Assembly: GCF_030445035.2 (NCBI RefSeq)
Contig: NC_080694.1
Location: forward strand, 69,951,147-70,015,146
DNA: 64,000 bases
Direction of reading: 5' to 3'
Source: Dasypus novemcinctus
Taxonomy: Eukaryota > Chordata > Mammalia > Cingulata > Dasypodidae
Below, in pieces: positions 35,536 through 48,130 of the stretch. Both the position numbers and the translations under genes were made by a program. Position 1 is the stretch's first letter; each line of letters begins with the position of its first letter. The notes beneath the pieces are model-generated. The model was not told the DNA's origin and did not search any database. It saw nothing but the letters and a program-made list of their open reading frames with translations.

Positions 35536-36052
35536 TGTAAGAAAGAAATCTTCTTCTGGAAGAAAATAAGACTCACCCGATTGTGGAGAAGAAAAGACTT
35601 TATTCTCAATCTTGCAAGAAGGGGCACATAACCAGAAAACGTGGCTGGTGCCCCGAACAAAGAAAAATGTCACAATTTATACCCCTAAACCTAGCATGCA
35701 AGCCCTTCCTGTTTCTCCATAGATTAGATACTTAAGAGGTTACAGCCTATCCGAGAAGATCTAACTTTCCTGCACAAAAGTTTTTGCTTAACAGCTTCCA
35801 GCATCACATTCCAACCATTTTAGTTTTTACCTGCTCCACTTTGCCAAATAAGGGATGGAATTGAGTGCTGAATTGGTATTGACTTAGCGCTGTCTTGAGC
35901 ATCTTTTTTACTGACTGTAGAACTGGCTTAAGCTGGTTTTCTTTGTTCCTACTTAACCTGGGAGTGAGAGACTGAGACAGTAGGCTGCCATGTTACATTA
36001 ATTAATATTTTCTTCTTTTATGTGGAAACTAAACTAACCTCCGTTTCTTACA
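35536..36052 (-). mobile_element. Solo LTR of the second family, with 4-bp target duplication
   Basis: A 517-bp block with TG...CA ends on the minus strand (TGTAAGAAACGG ... TTTCTTACA), flanked by ATTT at 35532-35535 and 36053-36056. The minus strand shows GGGGTATAAATTGTG as TATA box and GAATAAAG as polyadenylation signal. It matches the nested LTR at 13034-13541. No internal region is attached. Confidence 0.85.
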
Positions 36053-36056
36053 ATTT

Positions 36057-36703
36057 GGCGCTCAGACACTGCTCAGTCTTTCAGACAGTGCCCTTAGCTT
36101 TGATAATACAAGGCTGAGTAACACCTAGCTCCTGCCTGCAGGAACTCAGGTCTAACACTGGAAACACAGATGTAAACAAATAACTCATGGCATGTTGTGA
36201 CATGTCATAAATATGGAGTAAACAGTGCTGTAGAGAAACATGAATGTCAAGGCATTCAATGTTCAAGGAACAGAGAAAGATTTCACAGAAGTGGTGACAT
36301 TCGACTGAGAGTTTATGGATAAATGGGATTTTAGGAAGGAAACAGTCCAGCATTTGTAAAGGCCTGGAGGCATGAAATTAAATTAAACCTGTGAGAAGTT
36401 CCATGAAGCCAGGGGACCCAAGCTCCATGTGGGGGAATGAAGAGTTCTGAGACAGAAAAGGTACATTGGGTTCAAATTGTGGCGAGTCTTAGGCTGCATG
36501 AAGGAGCTTGGACCTTATCTCCTAGGCGGCCTGGAACCGCAAACCCCAGAGACTGAGTTAGAACCATGGTTTCTCTCACTGAACTCCAAACAGCTTGAGT
36601 CTCAACTCTTCATCTGTGTCAGGAAGGAAATGCTGTCTACCTTGCAGGGCTTTTGTGATGATGATATATATGTAATGTGTGTATATATATATATATAATG
36701 TAT
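36057..36703. other. No gene seen
   Basis: Ordinary intergenic sequence with a (TA)n run at about 36684-36696, next to the SINE target site. Confidence 0.45.
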
Positions 36704-37117
36704 TTTAAAGATTTATTTATTTATTCTCTCCCCTTCCCCCTACCCCCGCCCCAGCTGTCTGTTCTCTGTGTCTATTTGCTGCGTCTTTTCTTCTTTGTCC
36801 GCTTCTGTTGTCAGCGGCATGGGAATCTGTTTCTTTTGGTTGCGTCATCTTGTTGTATCAGCTCTCCGTGTGGGCGGCGCCATTCTAGGGCAGGCTGCAC
36901 ATTCTTTCTCGCTGGGCAGCACTCCTTATGGGGTGTACTCCTTGTGCGTGGGCTCCCCTACGCGGGGGACACCCCTGTGTGGCAGGGCACTCTGCGTACA
37001 TCAGCACTGCACATGGGCCAGCTCCACACGGTCAAGGAGGCCCAGGGTTTGAACCTTGGACCTCCCATGTGGTAGACGGACACCCTAACCACTAACAGGA
37101 GCCAAGTCCGACTCCTG
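36704..37117 (-). mobile_element. DAS-type SINE (armadillo), full length
   Basis: On the minus strand it opens with a tRNA-like head. This has a box A-like TAGTGGTTAGGGTGTCC, CGTCTACCACATGGGAGG, and a box B-like GGTTCAAACCC. A ~300-bp body and an AATAAATAAATC tail follow. TAATGTAT flanks it on both sides (36696-36703 and 37118-37125). This SINE family is the main reason for assigning the window to a xenarthran. Confidence 0.85.
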
Positions 37118-37125
37118 TAATGTAT

Positions 37126-38177
37126 ATTTTATATAACTAATATGAAGTTTCAGAAACCCCAATAAGTGATAACTATTATTTTTCCAATAATAAAGTATCA
37201 ATAGAGAATTTTAGGCATAGGAAAACATGAAAAATAGGAAACCTCTGTTATCGTGTATAAATGAAAATACTTTCAGGGAACTGCTGCATTTTTCAATGCA
37301 AATGAACTGTGGTTATAGGAACAGAGAAAATGAAACTAACTGGAAAGTTGTTCTGAGATAAAATATACCTCAGTATTTTTCAGAAGGTTGGAGCCGGGGG
37401 ACTGGGGTGGGGAAGGTGTCATAAGACATGGATCCACATTCCCAGCATGGGGAACTATGGGTGGTGGCACCATTGACCAAAGGGAGGATGCTAAAGTTCT
37501 GGACAAGAGGGGTAGAGGATGGGGAGTAAGGGGTGAACAATTAGGATGATTCTCTTATGGTTTTGAGTGTGTATTTCTTGTGTGCATGTGTAAGTGCACA
37601 TGTGCAAATAAAAAATAAAATAGCCAGTAACTAAGCACTTACTGTTTATGAATATGATTAATGCTTATCACTAAATGGAAAACTTTCAGATTATTCTTAA
37701 TTTCATCTCAATACTTGTCAATTTTTCTAATTTTTCTCAACAATGTATTTCTGACCTCAAAATAAAATATTTTAATAGCAAAAATAAAACCATGCTTATG
37801 ATATTTAAAGTGTATCCAACATCAAACCCTTTTCCCCCTTCCCCAGGAATGATCTTTTCACATGTGGATGTTATATTTGCTATAGCTGATGTACAGATAT
37901 TGAAACATAGCTATGAACCATGATTTCATCCACTATATTGTATATGTGACTTTACTGTGATTGAAACCTTTTTTGAAGACATAATAAAAAAAATTGTTTA
38001 AAAAAATGTGTAGATACTGAGGAAGGAATGGAAAAGATTGCCTTGCCAAGGTGCAAACAGGGCAACACCTATTACAGTGATGAAAGGCAAATGTCAAAAA
38101 CAAAGTTTTATGATATTTTTCATTTTTTAATACCCTAATTTATTTTTTACTTTTAGTTTTTCTAAATTATTATGTAT
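37126..38177. other. No gene seen; AT-rich DNA
   Basis: Bases 37840-38000 end in an A-rich stretch and may be a worn L1 3' end. Otherwise nothing is recognised. The retroposon copy listed next may begin around 38100. Confidence 0.4.
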
Positions 38178-38186
38178 TCTATTTCT

Positions 38187-38203
38187 TTTTTTCCCCTGAA
38201 GAT

Positions 38204-38255
<52 letters not shown>

Positions 38256-38595
38256 TTCCCACTCCCCCTTCCCCAGTTGTTGGTTCTCTGTGTCTATTTG
38301 CTACATCTTGTTTCTTTGTCCCCTTCTGTTGTCGTCAGCAGCACGGGAAGTGTGGGTGGCGCCATTCCTGGGCAGGCTGCACTTTCTTTCGCTCTGGGCA
38401 GCTCTCCTTATGGGCGCGCTCCTTGCACCTGGGGGTCCCCTACGCGGGGGACACCCCTGCATGACACAGCACTCCTTGCGTGCATCAGCACTGTACATGA
38501 GCCAGCTCCACACGGGTCAAGGAGGCCCGGGGTTTAACCGCGGACCTCCCATGTGGTAGACGGATGCCCTAACTACTGGGCCAAGTCTGTTTCCC
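38187..38595 (-). mobile_element. DAS-type SINE (armadillo), inserted in a retroposon copy
   Basis: It has the same head and body as the SINE at 36704-37117, with a long (TTTA)n tail at 38200-38253. It is flanked by TCTATTTCT at 38178-38186 and 38596-38604. The sequence on both sides continues the retroposon family of 27828-30041, so the SINE is the younger insertion. Confidence 0.87.
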
Positions 38596-38604
38596 TCTAT
38601 TTCT

Positions 38605-40262
38605 AATCTTTAAACTTATCACTACTATTTCATTTTCCTACTAATTGAATTTGCCAATATATTAGGCTTCATTTTTGGAGAAGTTTGGATCACAGAGATG
38701 TTCAACTATGACAGGGTAGGAGCACTGGTGTGGGGTGTCATTGATGGGGGATGCATCAGTGGAAGGGATTTCTCCAGGGCGTGCATATAGGGTATATATA
38801 TATATATATATACCCTATATATATATATATTCAGATATTCTTTGGGTATTGGCATAGTGGGAAGAATTACACATGACAACTGAGGGAGTACTGAGTTCCC
38901 ATCCAGGGGAACTCTGTCACATACCCCAAATGGAACAGCAACAATCTCCCATGTGCAAGGGCAAAGACCAGTGAAGAAGAATGGTGCATTGATGGACCCT
39001 TGATACTGATGAGTATGCTCATGAGCCTGTGTGCTTGAAATTTCAACTAGACCTAGACCTGCAGGGTGCTAAGAGTTACCTCCTGAGAGCCTCCATGTTG
39101 CTCAAATGTGGCCACTCTCTAAGTCAAACTTAGCATGTACCTTCCCCCCAGAATGGGACATGACCCTCAGGGATGAGCCTCCCTGGTGCTGAGGTATTAT
39201 TACCAAGTACCAGTTGGTGATGCAACTAGAAAAGAGCCTTGAATAAAGGGGAAAATGGAAAAGACAAATGAGTTTATATGGCTAAGAGACTTCAGAATGA
39301 GTCGGGAGGTCATCAGAGGGGTCACGCTTATGCACATCTGGGTAGGTTCCCTGAGACAGCCAAAAGTAGATACAACCCCAGGTAGTGGTTCTTCTGAGGG
39401 CTACAGAGACACCCAGGACCAAAGGTCATGGCAGATGGCTCTGGGGTTCAGTGCCTTGAGTAGGCCCTACTTTGAAATTTGTGCTCCTGAGTGTGATGGA
39501 GTAGAGACCTCTCTACACATGCCTCTTCTATGACTTTTACTGACCTGTGGTTGGCACTGGGTTGGTGTATGCTCAGGATACTTGAATCTCTGGACCATCC
39601 CTGTGTCAGCTGGGTCCTGAGCCTCAGCAGAGTTGCAACACCTGCTGTCTGATTCATTGGACTTACCCAGGTCAGCTAGCAGGGAGGTGAGGATGGTCAA
39701 CCACCACAAGAGAGAACCAAGAGTGCCTACATCTCCAAGGAGGAGAATTGCATCCTTTAGCCATGTGGGATGATTAGAGGTGGAGTGGTCATCACCATCC
39801 CAGGGTCCACAGGATGGAGGAATAAAATATGGATTAGAGTGGACTTACTGGTATTTTACTATAAAGCTATTGTGACTCTAGCAATGAAAGAAATTGTATC
39901 ATTGATGTGAAACCAGTGGCCTCAGGAGTTGCTGAGCACAAGGAGAGGAGGAAAAAAAGGAGTGATATGGGGGCATTTTGGGGACTTGGAGTTGTCCTGT
40001 CCTGAATGAGTTTTCAGGGACAGATGCAGGACATTGTATATCCTGCCATAACCCACTGAATGGACATGCAATGCAAATAATACTCTGTGCAGTGTAGCAG
40101 TTCTCCAAAATGTATTCATCAAATGCAATGAAGTTGCCACTCTGATGAAAGAGATTGTTGATGTGGGAGGAGTGGGGGATGGGGAGTGGGGTATATCGAA
40201 AACTCTTATATGGTTTAATGTAACATTTTGTGTGATCCATGTATCCTTAATAAAAAAGACAA
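38605..40262 (+). mobile_element. Second long copy of the non-coding retroposon
   Basis: It parallels about 28310-30040 over ~1.65 kb. Shared landmarks include the GGCTTCA...GGAGAAGTTTGGATCACAGAG start region, the CATGTTGCTCAAATGTGGCC block and the GGACTTGGAGTTGTCCTG block. The 3' end differs: it ends in GTGTGATCCATGTATCC and an A-rich tail rather than the TCATATTTTT type. It has no coding capacity. A 32-bp AT palindrome lies at 38787-38818. Confidence 0.75.
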
Positions 40263-40888
40263 TAAAAGTTTCTTTTTCAAAAAATATATATATATTTATA
40301 TAATCTCCCTCAAGTTTATGGGCCCAGGTTAAAAAGTTCTGCCTTACATCAAGGTGTGAGAGGAAAGAAACATTCCATGATTATCACACATGGTCCCCAT
40401 AATCTGACAGAGCTGGCTGCAAATTCCAGGTATGTCACTTATGAACTATGAATTTCTCCAAAAGCCTTAACCTCAATTTCCTCATTTTAAAATAGGATTA
40501 CAATAGGAATTTCCAAAGATTGTTTTTAGAAGTGATAGAACACTCATAAAGCACCTGGCCTATTCTGGACCATGGTTACTGTCAGCTATTCCTGATAATT
40601 ATTTCTTTGGGTCATAAATTTTTGTGTGAAATACCACAGAGCAAGCTTTTAAAGAAGGCCCATAGAAAAATGATTTTATATAAAGACAGAACAAAGGAAA
40701 TAATCATGAACAAAATGCGGGGGATGCTAAATGATCCTGAAGGACACTGATTGTGTATGGCAGCTCACCATCACCATACTGTGGCACCAGGCCTGCACTC
40801 TTGCAGCTTTCAGGCTGTTTTTTTTTTTTTTTAATTTTAAAATTTTTATTTATATACTCTTTAAAGATACATAGATCACAGATATGCT
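40263..40888. other. No gene seen
   Basis: Intergenic DNA. A T-run and ACATAGATCACAG at 40818-40885 suggest a short inverted L1-type tail just before the LTR. Confidence 0.45.
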
Positions 40889-41502
40889 TGTGACAGTTTG
40901 ATATTATTTATGAATTGTGTAAAGAAATGATTATGTTTGTAAATTGGTCAGTTACTCTGGGGTGATAACCTTTGATTCTATGAGACTCAGCTAAGACATC
41001 TGATTAAATAATGTATGATTAGGGCTCTGATTCAACCATTGTCATTAAAGTGTGACTCAGTGTCAAGTCCCAGCCCCCTTAGGTTAATAAAACAGACTCT
41101 CACATGGAAGTAGATACACAGAAGCAATACTGCAGAAAGAGAGAGTGCACCATAGACATGGTTGTTGGAAGAGAAGTGAGCCTGATAGTCTACAGCTGAC
41201 CTTGTGGAGAGAGCAGAGCAGCTGAGCATGGAAAGAAATGAACCCCAGGAGAAATACAAGCCTTATCCCAGCCCACAGCTGAGATTGGAGGAAGCTGGGT
41301 CCATGAAGCCTTAAGAGGAAGAGGAAGGCTGAACACTCACAGACATTGCCTGCCATCTTGCTTCTGCAAGTGGCAACAGGATTTGGTGAGGAAGTGACTT
41401 TGAGTTGGACTTTTTAGGGTCTTGTAACTGTAAGCTTCCACCTCAAATAAATACCCTTTATAAAAGCCAACAGAGTTCTGGTACTTTGAGTTGGCTAATG
41501 CA
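40889..41502 (+). mobile_element. ERV-L-type solo LTR
   Basis: A 614-bp block begins TGTGACAGTTTG and ends GGCTAATGCA, with AAATAAATA and TATAAAAGCCAACAG near the 3' end. It shares its 3' half with 25790-26319. No internal sequence is attached. Confidence 0.65.
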
Positions 41503-41851
41503 ATGTTCTAGAGAATGACTGAAATATACAAAGGACTCTATGAATGGTTATCAAATCAATTGTTTATGAAATTATATGAAATTATACTAGGGCATCAACA
41601 GTGATGGAAAGAAGAAAATCATGAGAGAGGAGAAGGAGAAAACAAAAAAAATGTTTGAACCAGGGATATTATGGAAGAACCAAGACAGACCAATAGCCTT
41701 GGACATGGTTTTGATAGATCATCATACAATTCTTGTCATCTAAGAAACATATTCCAAATAAACAGATGAATTGGGTATACAGAGCTCTAGCCATTGGAAA
41801 GTCAAATGTGCTTGGACATTCCAGTGTTCAAAGCCTTAAAGAGCTGCCAAG

Positions 41852-42156
41852 TTTTCGGGATGTGGAGTTGTCCTGGATAGTGCTTCACGGACAATTACGG
41901 GACACTATAGATCCCCCCAGGGCCCACTGGATGGAACGTGAGAGAGTCTGGGCTATGATGTGGACCATTGACTATGGGGTGCAGTGATGCCCAGAGATGA
42001 ACTTACCAGGTGCAATGGATGTGTCATGATGATGGGAGAGAGTGTTGCTGTGGGGGGAGTGGGGGGCGGGGGCAGTGGGGTTGAATGGGACCTCATATAT
42101 TTTTTTAATGTAATTAAAAAATAATAATAATAAATAAATATTTAAAAAAAAAAAAA
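41852..42156 (+). mobile_element. 5'-truncated retroposon copy with 14-bp target duplication
   Basis: It is the 3' end (~305 bp) of the family at 27828-30041, with the G-rich tract near 42045-42080, TCATATATTTTTTTAATG, and a pure A tail. AAAGAGCTGCCAAG flanks it at 41838-41851 and 42157-42170. Long flanking repeats and an A tail are the mark of L1-type target-primed reverse transcription. The clean tail suggests a relatively young copy. Confidence 0.88.
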
Positions 42157-42226
42157 AAAGAGCTGCCAAGCGTAAGGGACCCAGTAGGCAGAGAAAGGAG
42201 GAAATAAGCAAGTCATCAAATATGGG

Positions 42227-45200
42227 TTATTGAAGGGACAAGATGGCATCAGAGTAAGTACACCTTCATCATCTCTCCTACAAAAAAACAGCTGAGTGGA
42301 GACAAAATCCTGCCTGAGTGAATGGTTTGGGGAACCCATAAAACAGGAGGCTTCTTGACATCAATCTGGAGAGAGTGCGACAAAAAGACTGATTGCTCAA
42401 GGCAAAACCATGGGTTTCTGGGGCTTGTGCCTGAAGCTGTGGGAAGGCTTAACCCTTTCCTCAGGGCTGGTAACCATGCATTCCCCAAACACACCAGTCA
42501 TATGGTGATGTTCCCAGAACCTCACATTCTCTGAACCTGTTTTCCCCAAACCCAGTACCCCCAGAACCCTGGCATTCCCTGAGCCTGCAGTTCTCAGACA
42601 AACTCTGAGAGTAAGAGATTTCTGGGGAAGGGTACAGAGGGGCCTGAGGAGTGAAGGTTAAATTGTCTTGTTCCCCCTTTTTAAGCACTGAGGAGCATAC
42701 CAACTGGCTTGAGGAGAAACTAGGAAGAGGTGAGAGATGAACTGCAGAGACATCCCAATTTACCTAAACAACAGGATAGGGAATATTGATCAAGGAGAAG
42801 GTGGATTCAGACAATTAACTAGTCCTGTGCAACACACCTAAAGGAGGTGGACAGTAGGAAGTGCTTGGTAGACTTCCAATAGCATATTTAGGATTCCTGG
42901 CAAGGCGAGGGTGCTCTCTCTCAAAGAGAATGAGTGTCATTGTTTTCTGTGGTGATTTCGTTCACCAGCGTCCCATTTGAATCTCAGAGGGGAGGTCTCA
43001 CAAGGGCTTTCTGCTGCCCTGGGAGAGAGGGAAGTGAGGAAGGGAGAAAGGGGGAAGGACTGATTCCTAGTTAGTTTATTCAATTGCAAAGAGGACTCCT
43101 TGCTTGAGGGCTAGTCTGTTTTTAATTTTGTTTATTTTCTTGACTTTCTTTCCTCTTTATTCTGTCACCCCCCTTTTTTTTTCTATTAGATGCTGCTGGA
43201 GGTGTTTCTTGTTTGCAGTTCTTCCTCATCTAGATTTCCTTTTTCCTGTGTATACTGATTTTGGCTACCGATGCTATCTCCTTTACTTTACATCTTTCTA
43301 TCTTCCATCTTCTGTTGTTGTTCATACATTTCACCTCTTTGTTTAGCCCCTAAATTTTCTGGCTTTTTATTTCTAACACCTATATTCTGCTTTCTATCTT
43401 TTATTCACTCCTTATACTAAAGTATTTATTTTCTCTTTCCCTCTCTCCTGATCACACAGGCCTTTTAATTCATACTATATTGTTTTCCATATTTAGTTTC
43501 CCATCTCATTGTAGGTACTCCACTTTTTTATTCCTGTAACTCTATACAGCTTACATGAGTTTAATATTCATTCCCCTAGGCCATACATGTTCTTCTGCTA
43601 ATATTTACTATCAATAATACTATTATACTTTTTCTTTTCTTACTTCTTTTGCTTTACCAGCCCTAAACTTTTTCCTTCAAGGGAACCTAGACAACAGCAA
43701 GGAAATAGAATAAGAAGAACAAAATAACAAAGAAAAAGCTTAACACACACACACAAACAGCACCTAAATAAAACCAGAGACTAGACAGAGAAGCTAATCA
43801 ACTGAATAAGCCCATTAAGACAAAATGGTGACCAGACAGTAAAAAAAATTGACAAACCATACCAATAATCAGGAAGACATGGCCCAATCCAATGAACAAA
43901 CTAAAAACCAGGAAGAGGAGCAGAACATCAAACAACTAATCAAAAAGCTCTGCAAACAAATATCATGGGTCAACTTAATGAAGTGAATGAAGAGATTAAG
44001 GATATTAAGAAAACATTTGGAGAACATACTGAAGAAATTATAAGCATACTCGAAAAGATAATGGATATGAAGGTGATGAATGGCACAATCCAAGAAATCA
44101 AAACTACACTCTCAGCAAATAATGGCAGATTTGAAGAGGCTGAGGAAAGTATTAGTGGTGTGGAAGACAGTGCATCTGAAATTAAACAGATAGTAGAACT
44201 GACAGATAAAATGATAGAAAAAAAATCCCAGCAGGGAATTAGAGATTTGAATGACAACACAAAAGGCACAAACATATACATTATAGGCATCCCAGAAGGA
44301 GAAGAGAAGGGAAAGGGTATAGAAGGGTTGTTGAAGGAAATAATGGCTATAAAACTTCCCAAGCCTACTGAGGGAGATGGAAATACATATACAGGAAGCA
44401 CAGTGGACCCCAAAAAGCATAAATCCCAATAGGCCTACTCAAGACATATACTTGTCAGGGTATCCAATATTTAAGACAATGAGAAAATACTGAAGGCAGC
44501 AAGAGAAACAATAACCATCACATACAAGGGAAGCTCAATAAGATTAAGTGCTGATTTCTCATCTGAAACTATGAATGCATGAAGGCAGTGTTTGACATGG
44601 TCATGGTATTAAAGGAAAAAAAAATCTAGCCAAGAATGCTCTATTCAGCAAACCTGGCATTCAAAAATGATGGAGAGTTCAAAATATTCACAAATAAACA
44701 GAAACTAAGAGAATATGCAAATAAGAAACCTGTCCTTCAAGAAATACTAAAACGAGTTCTGCAGGAGCAAAGAAAAAAACAGGAGAGACGGAGTTGGAGG
44801 AGAGTGTAAGAAAAACTAAAAAGACAAACAGAGAAATAAAACAACATATGACATACACAAATCCAAAAAAATTTGGCTTATGTAAGTAATAACACTGAAT
44901 GATAATGAATTAAACACACCAGTCAAGAAATACAGATTGGCAGAATGGATAAGGAAATATGACCCATCTATAAGTTGTCTACAAGAAACCCATCTTAGAC
45001 CCAGGGATTCAAGGAGGTTGAAAGTGAACATCTTGAAAACAGTCTTATAATCAAACAATAACCAAAAATGGGCAGGAGTAGCTATACTAATATCAGACAA
45101 AGTAGACTTTAAATTCAAAACTCTTGTAAGAGACAAAGATGGCCACTACATATTAGTAAAAGTGGTAATCTTTCAAGAAGAAGGAACAAACATAAACTTT

Positions 45201-46095
45201 TATGCTCCTAACCAGGGTGCCTCTAAATACATGAGGGAAACACTGGAAAAACTAAGTGGAGGAATAGAAGCCTCTACAATTATTGTGGGGGATTTTAATA
45301 CACCATTATCACCATTAGACAGAACATCTCAACAGAAAATCAGTAAAGAAACAAAGACTTTGAATAATGTATTAGAGGATTTGAACCTAATAGACATATA
45401 CAGAACACTACACCCAAATACAACAGGATATATATTCTTCTCAAGAGCACATGGATGATTCTCCAAAAGAGACCACATGCTAGGCCACAGAGAAAGTCTC
45501 AATGAATTCAGAAAGATTTAAGTCATAGAAAATAATTTCTCTGACCAGAGTGGAATGAAACTGGAAATCCACAAGGGCCAAAGAACAAGATTTGGCACCA
45601 AGATATGGAAGTTTAATAATGCGCTCTTAGACAAACAGTGGATCAAGGAGGAAATCTTAAAAGAAATCAGTAACTACCTTAAAACCAATGAAAATGACAA
45701 TACAACAAATCAAAACTTATGGGATGCAGCAAAAACTGTACTAAAAGGTAAATTCATAGCCATAAATTCACACATCAAAAAAGGAGAAAGAGCTAAAATT
45801 GAAGACCTAACTGGAGGAATTAGTAATAAAACAACAAACTAACACCAAAGGAAGAAAAAAGAAAGAAAGAACTAAGATCAGAGCAGTACTAAATGAAATA
45901 GAAGTAAGAAAGCACTAGAAAAAATAAACATAACAAAGAGCTGGTTCTTTGAGAATATCAATAAAATTGACAAATCTGTAGCTAAACTAACACAGAAAAA
46001 AAGAGAGGGGATACTAATACACAAAGTAAGAAATGAGAAAGGGGATATCACCACTGACCCCACAGAAATAAACACTATCATAAGAGGATACCTTG
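42227..46095 (+). mobile_element. L1 LINE, 5' half: 5' untranslated region, ORF1 and start of ORF2
   Basis: The 5' part (42227-43878) is an untranslated leader beginning GGGACAAGATGGCATC. ORF1 begins at ATG 43879 and runs to about 44815 with frame breaks. Its longest piece, 43965-44432, shows the coiled-coil-rich middle and the NIYIIGIPEGEE segment of the RNA-binding domain; LREYANKKPVLQE follows near 44710. ORF2 follows from about 44880: the endonuclease domain piece at 45162-45458 contains NFYAPNQGA and the IIVGDFNTPLSP motif, and 45555-45842 continues to the pre-RT region. The copy stops before the reverse-transcriptase core at a SINE. L1 copies normally lose the 5' end, so keeping the 5' half and losing the 3' half is uncommon and implies a later deletion or break. 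Confidence 0.85.
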
Positions 46096-46475
46096 GGTAT
46101 CAATGTCCAGATTATCCTTGTGAGGGCAAGCTGACCTGTGAGGTGAGCTGGCCCATGTGGAGTGCCGCCCCACTCAGTAGTGCCTGCCCATGCAGGAATG
46201 CTGGCTGATGTATAGAGTTGGTGCAGCAGATGATGCAACAAGAGACACAGAGGAGAGACAATAAGAAGACATGGCAAAACAGGGAGCTGAGGTGACATCA
46301 GAGAGTGATCGCCTCTCTCCAACTCTGGAAGGTCCCAGGATCAGTTCCTGGAGCCACCCAATGAGAATACAAGCAGACAGAAGAACACAGAGTGAATGGA
46401 CACAGAGAGCAGATGGGGGGGGGGGGAGGGGGATCAATCAATCAATCTTTTTTTTTTTTTAAATAAAAAGGACAT
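46096..46475 (+). mobile_element. DAS-related SINE, body and tail
   Basis: GAGCTGGCCCATGTGGAGTG, a second block with GAGGTGACATCAGAGAG, and CCCAGGATCAGTTCCTGGAG match DAS SINE body elements. A G-run (46417-46434), (AATC)n and a T-run lie at the 3' end. The tRNA-like head is missing or degraded. Confidence 0.6.
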
Positions 46476-47100
46476 GAAAACAAAATCCAACACCTGGAAT
46501 GGATCCTGGACTAGGAAAGAAAAGTTATAAGGACTTTATTGGAACAATCAATGAAATCTGAGTATGAACTACAATTTAGATAGCAGTGACATAATAATGT
46601 TAAATTCCTGAATTTGAAACCGTGCTGTATGTTAAGTTCATAATATTTCTGCCTGTATAATTGGCAAATGTCCTAAAAGTTGAAAATCCCAGTTAGCAAA
46701 AACTCATGAAGATGATATTCTCACTGCTATACCAAATACTAATGTGAATGTGGAATATTACACAATATGTGTATGATAATTTGGCAATACCATTTTCATC
46801 TTAAATCTTCTAAGAAATTTATAACTTCTACCCAGTAATAGCATTTCTAAGAAAATCAGCTGGCACTTGGAACATAGCACATCCATATATGTTAAATAAA
46901 TTCTTTGCAGTAGTATTTAGAATGAACAGAACAAGAAAACAATGCAATCCTTCTACAGTAGAAAATGATTAAATACATTTTGGTATGTCTTTATGGTAAA
47001 ATATAATTTGCAGGTGTTATAAACAAGTTTTTTAAAAATCTTGGAATATTCTTAGCATATAATGCAATTGAAAATGGTATAAAACTTCATTGACAGGAAA
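46476..47100 (+). mobile_element. Old L1 3' region (weakly recognised)
   Basis: Phrases such as CCTGGAATGGATCCTGGACTA and later TTCTACCCAGTAATAGCATTT resemble 3' parts of ancient L1 elements. The segment is too diverged for me to say whether it belongs to the L1 at 42227-46095. Confidence 0.4.
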
Positions 47101-48130
47101 GAGGAAAAAGCTACTATGTCAATTTGGTGAACTTCAAATATTTTGAATTTAATGATGTGCTGTTTTCCATCAATCTGTTTGTTTTTACTAAAATATAGGC
47201 AAAGCACCTTATTATTTTTAAAAGAAAAAAAGATTATAAATAACAACATGTGACAATCATTGAATTTTTATTTGTACAGAGATATGCAATTTCTTTGGTG
47301 CTAGAGCATTTAAGTTTATAGCCCACCACAGAATTTCATTCCCCATGTAAATGCTGACCCATTTCTGGTGTATTGTTTTCACATCTTTTAGCAAACTAAA
47401 ACCAAAATTGGTACTGAGGGTAGGGTGTTGCAGTTACAAATACCAAAAATACTAAAAAAGACTTCTTAAATGGCTAAAGAGTATATTTGTGAAGAAGTGT
47501 GAGATGCTTAATAAAAAAGTTCTAGCTAACTTGAACAGACTAGAAATATAGATGCTAAGGGTATTTCCCTTAGGCCTTAGAAAGAAATGCTTAAGATGTC
47601 ATTGCAAACAAGAAGAAAGAGAACTCTTGTTTTAAAGTGGCAGAGAGGTTGGTAAAATTGAGTCATACCACCATTATCCTTTGCCCTACAGTATGGTTTC
47701 ATATCTTTGAAAATTCTTTCCATGGAATAAATGGAAACTTGCATTTTTTGATTTAGCTAAATGAAGAAGTAAAACTATCCACAATAACTATAACTATTCA
47801 GTTTCAATACCTTGTGTTTACATTTTCTTCCCCTACAACTAATTGTGGGAGTGTCTTGATGAGCCAAATCAACTTTGTTCCTATGCTCAAGGACCTAGCA
47901 GTCTAGTGATAAGACATTTATCAAGTGCTTTTCATACATCCAATGAGAGGTGGCATTGGTATATATAGACTTGAAGAAAAAGACATCTCATTTATTTTTG
48001 TTTGTTTTTGGTACCTTGCATTTCTTATGAATTTGTTTTCAAGACAATCAGCTTTTTGAACACCACGTAAAGTGATTGTTTCTGATTGATTTGCAATGTC
48101 ACATTCAGTAAATATGTAATTAAAATATAT
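47101..48130. other. No gene seen
   Basis: AT-rich intergenic DNA without recognised features. Confidence 0.5.

Noticed and set aside
36677-37075. 132-codon plus-strand frame, with a similar one at 38277-38559
   Set aside because: Both are readings through DAS SINEs.
43741-43757. CRISPR-like or satellite array
   Set aside because: Only a short (AC)n run is present; no regular repeat-spacer pattern exists anywhere in the window.
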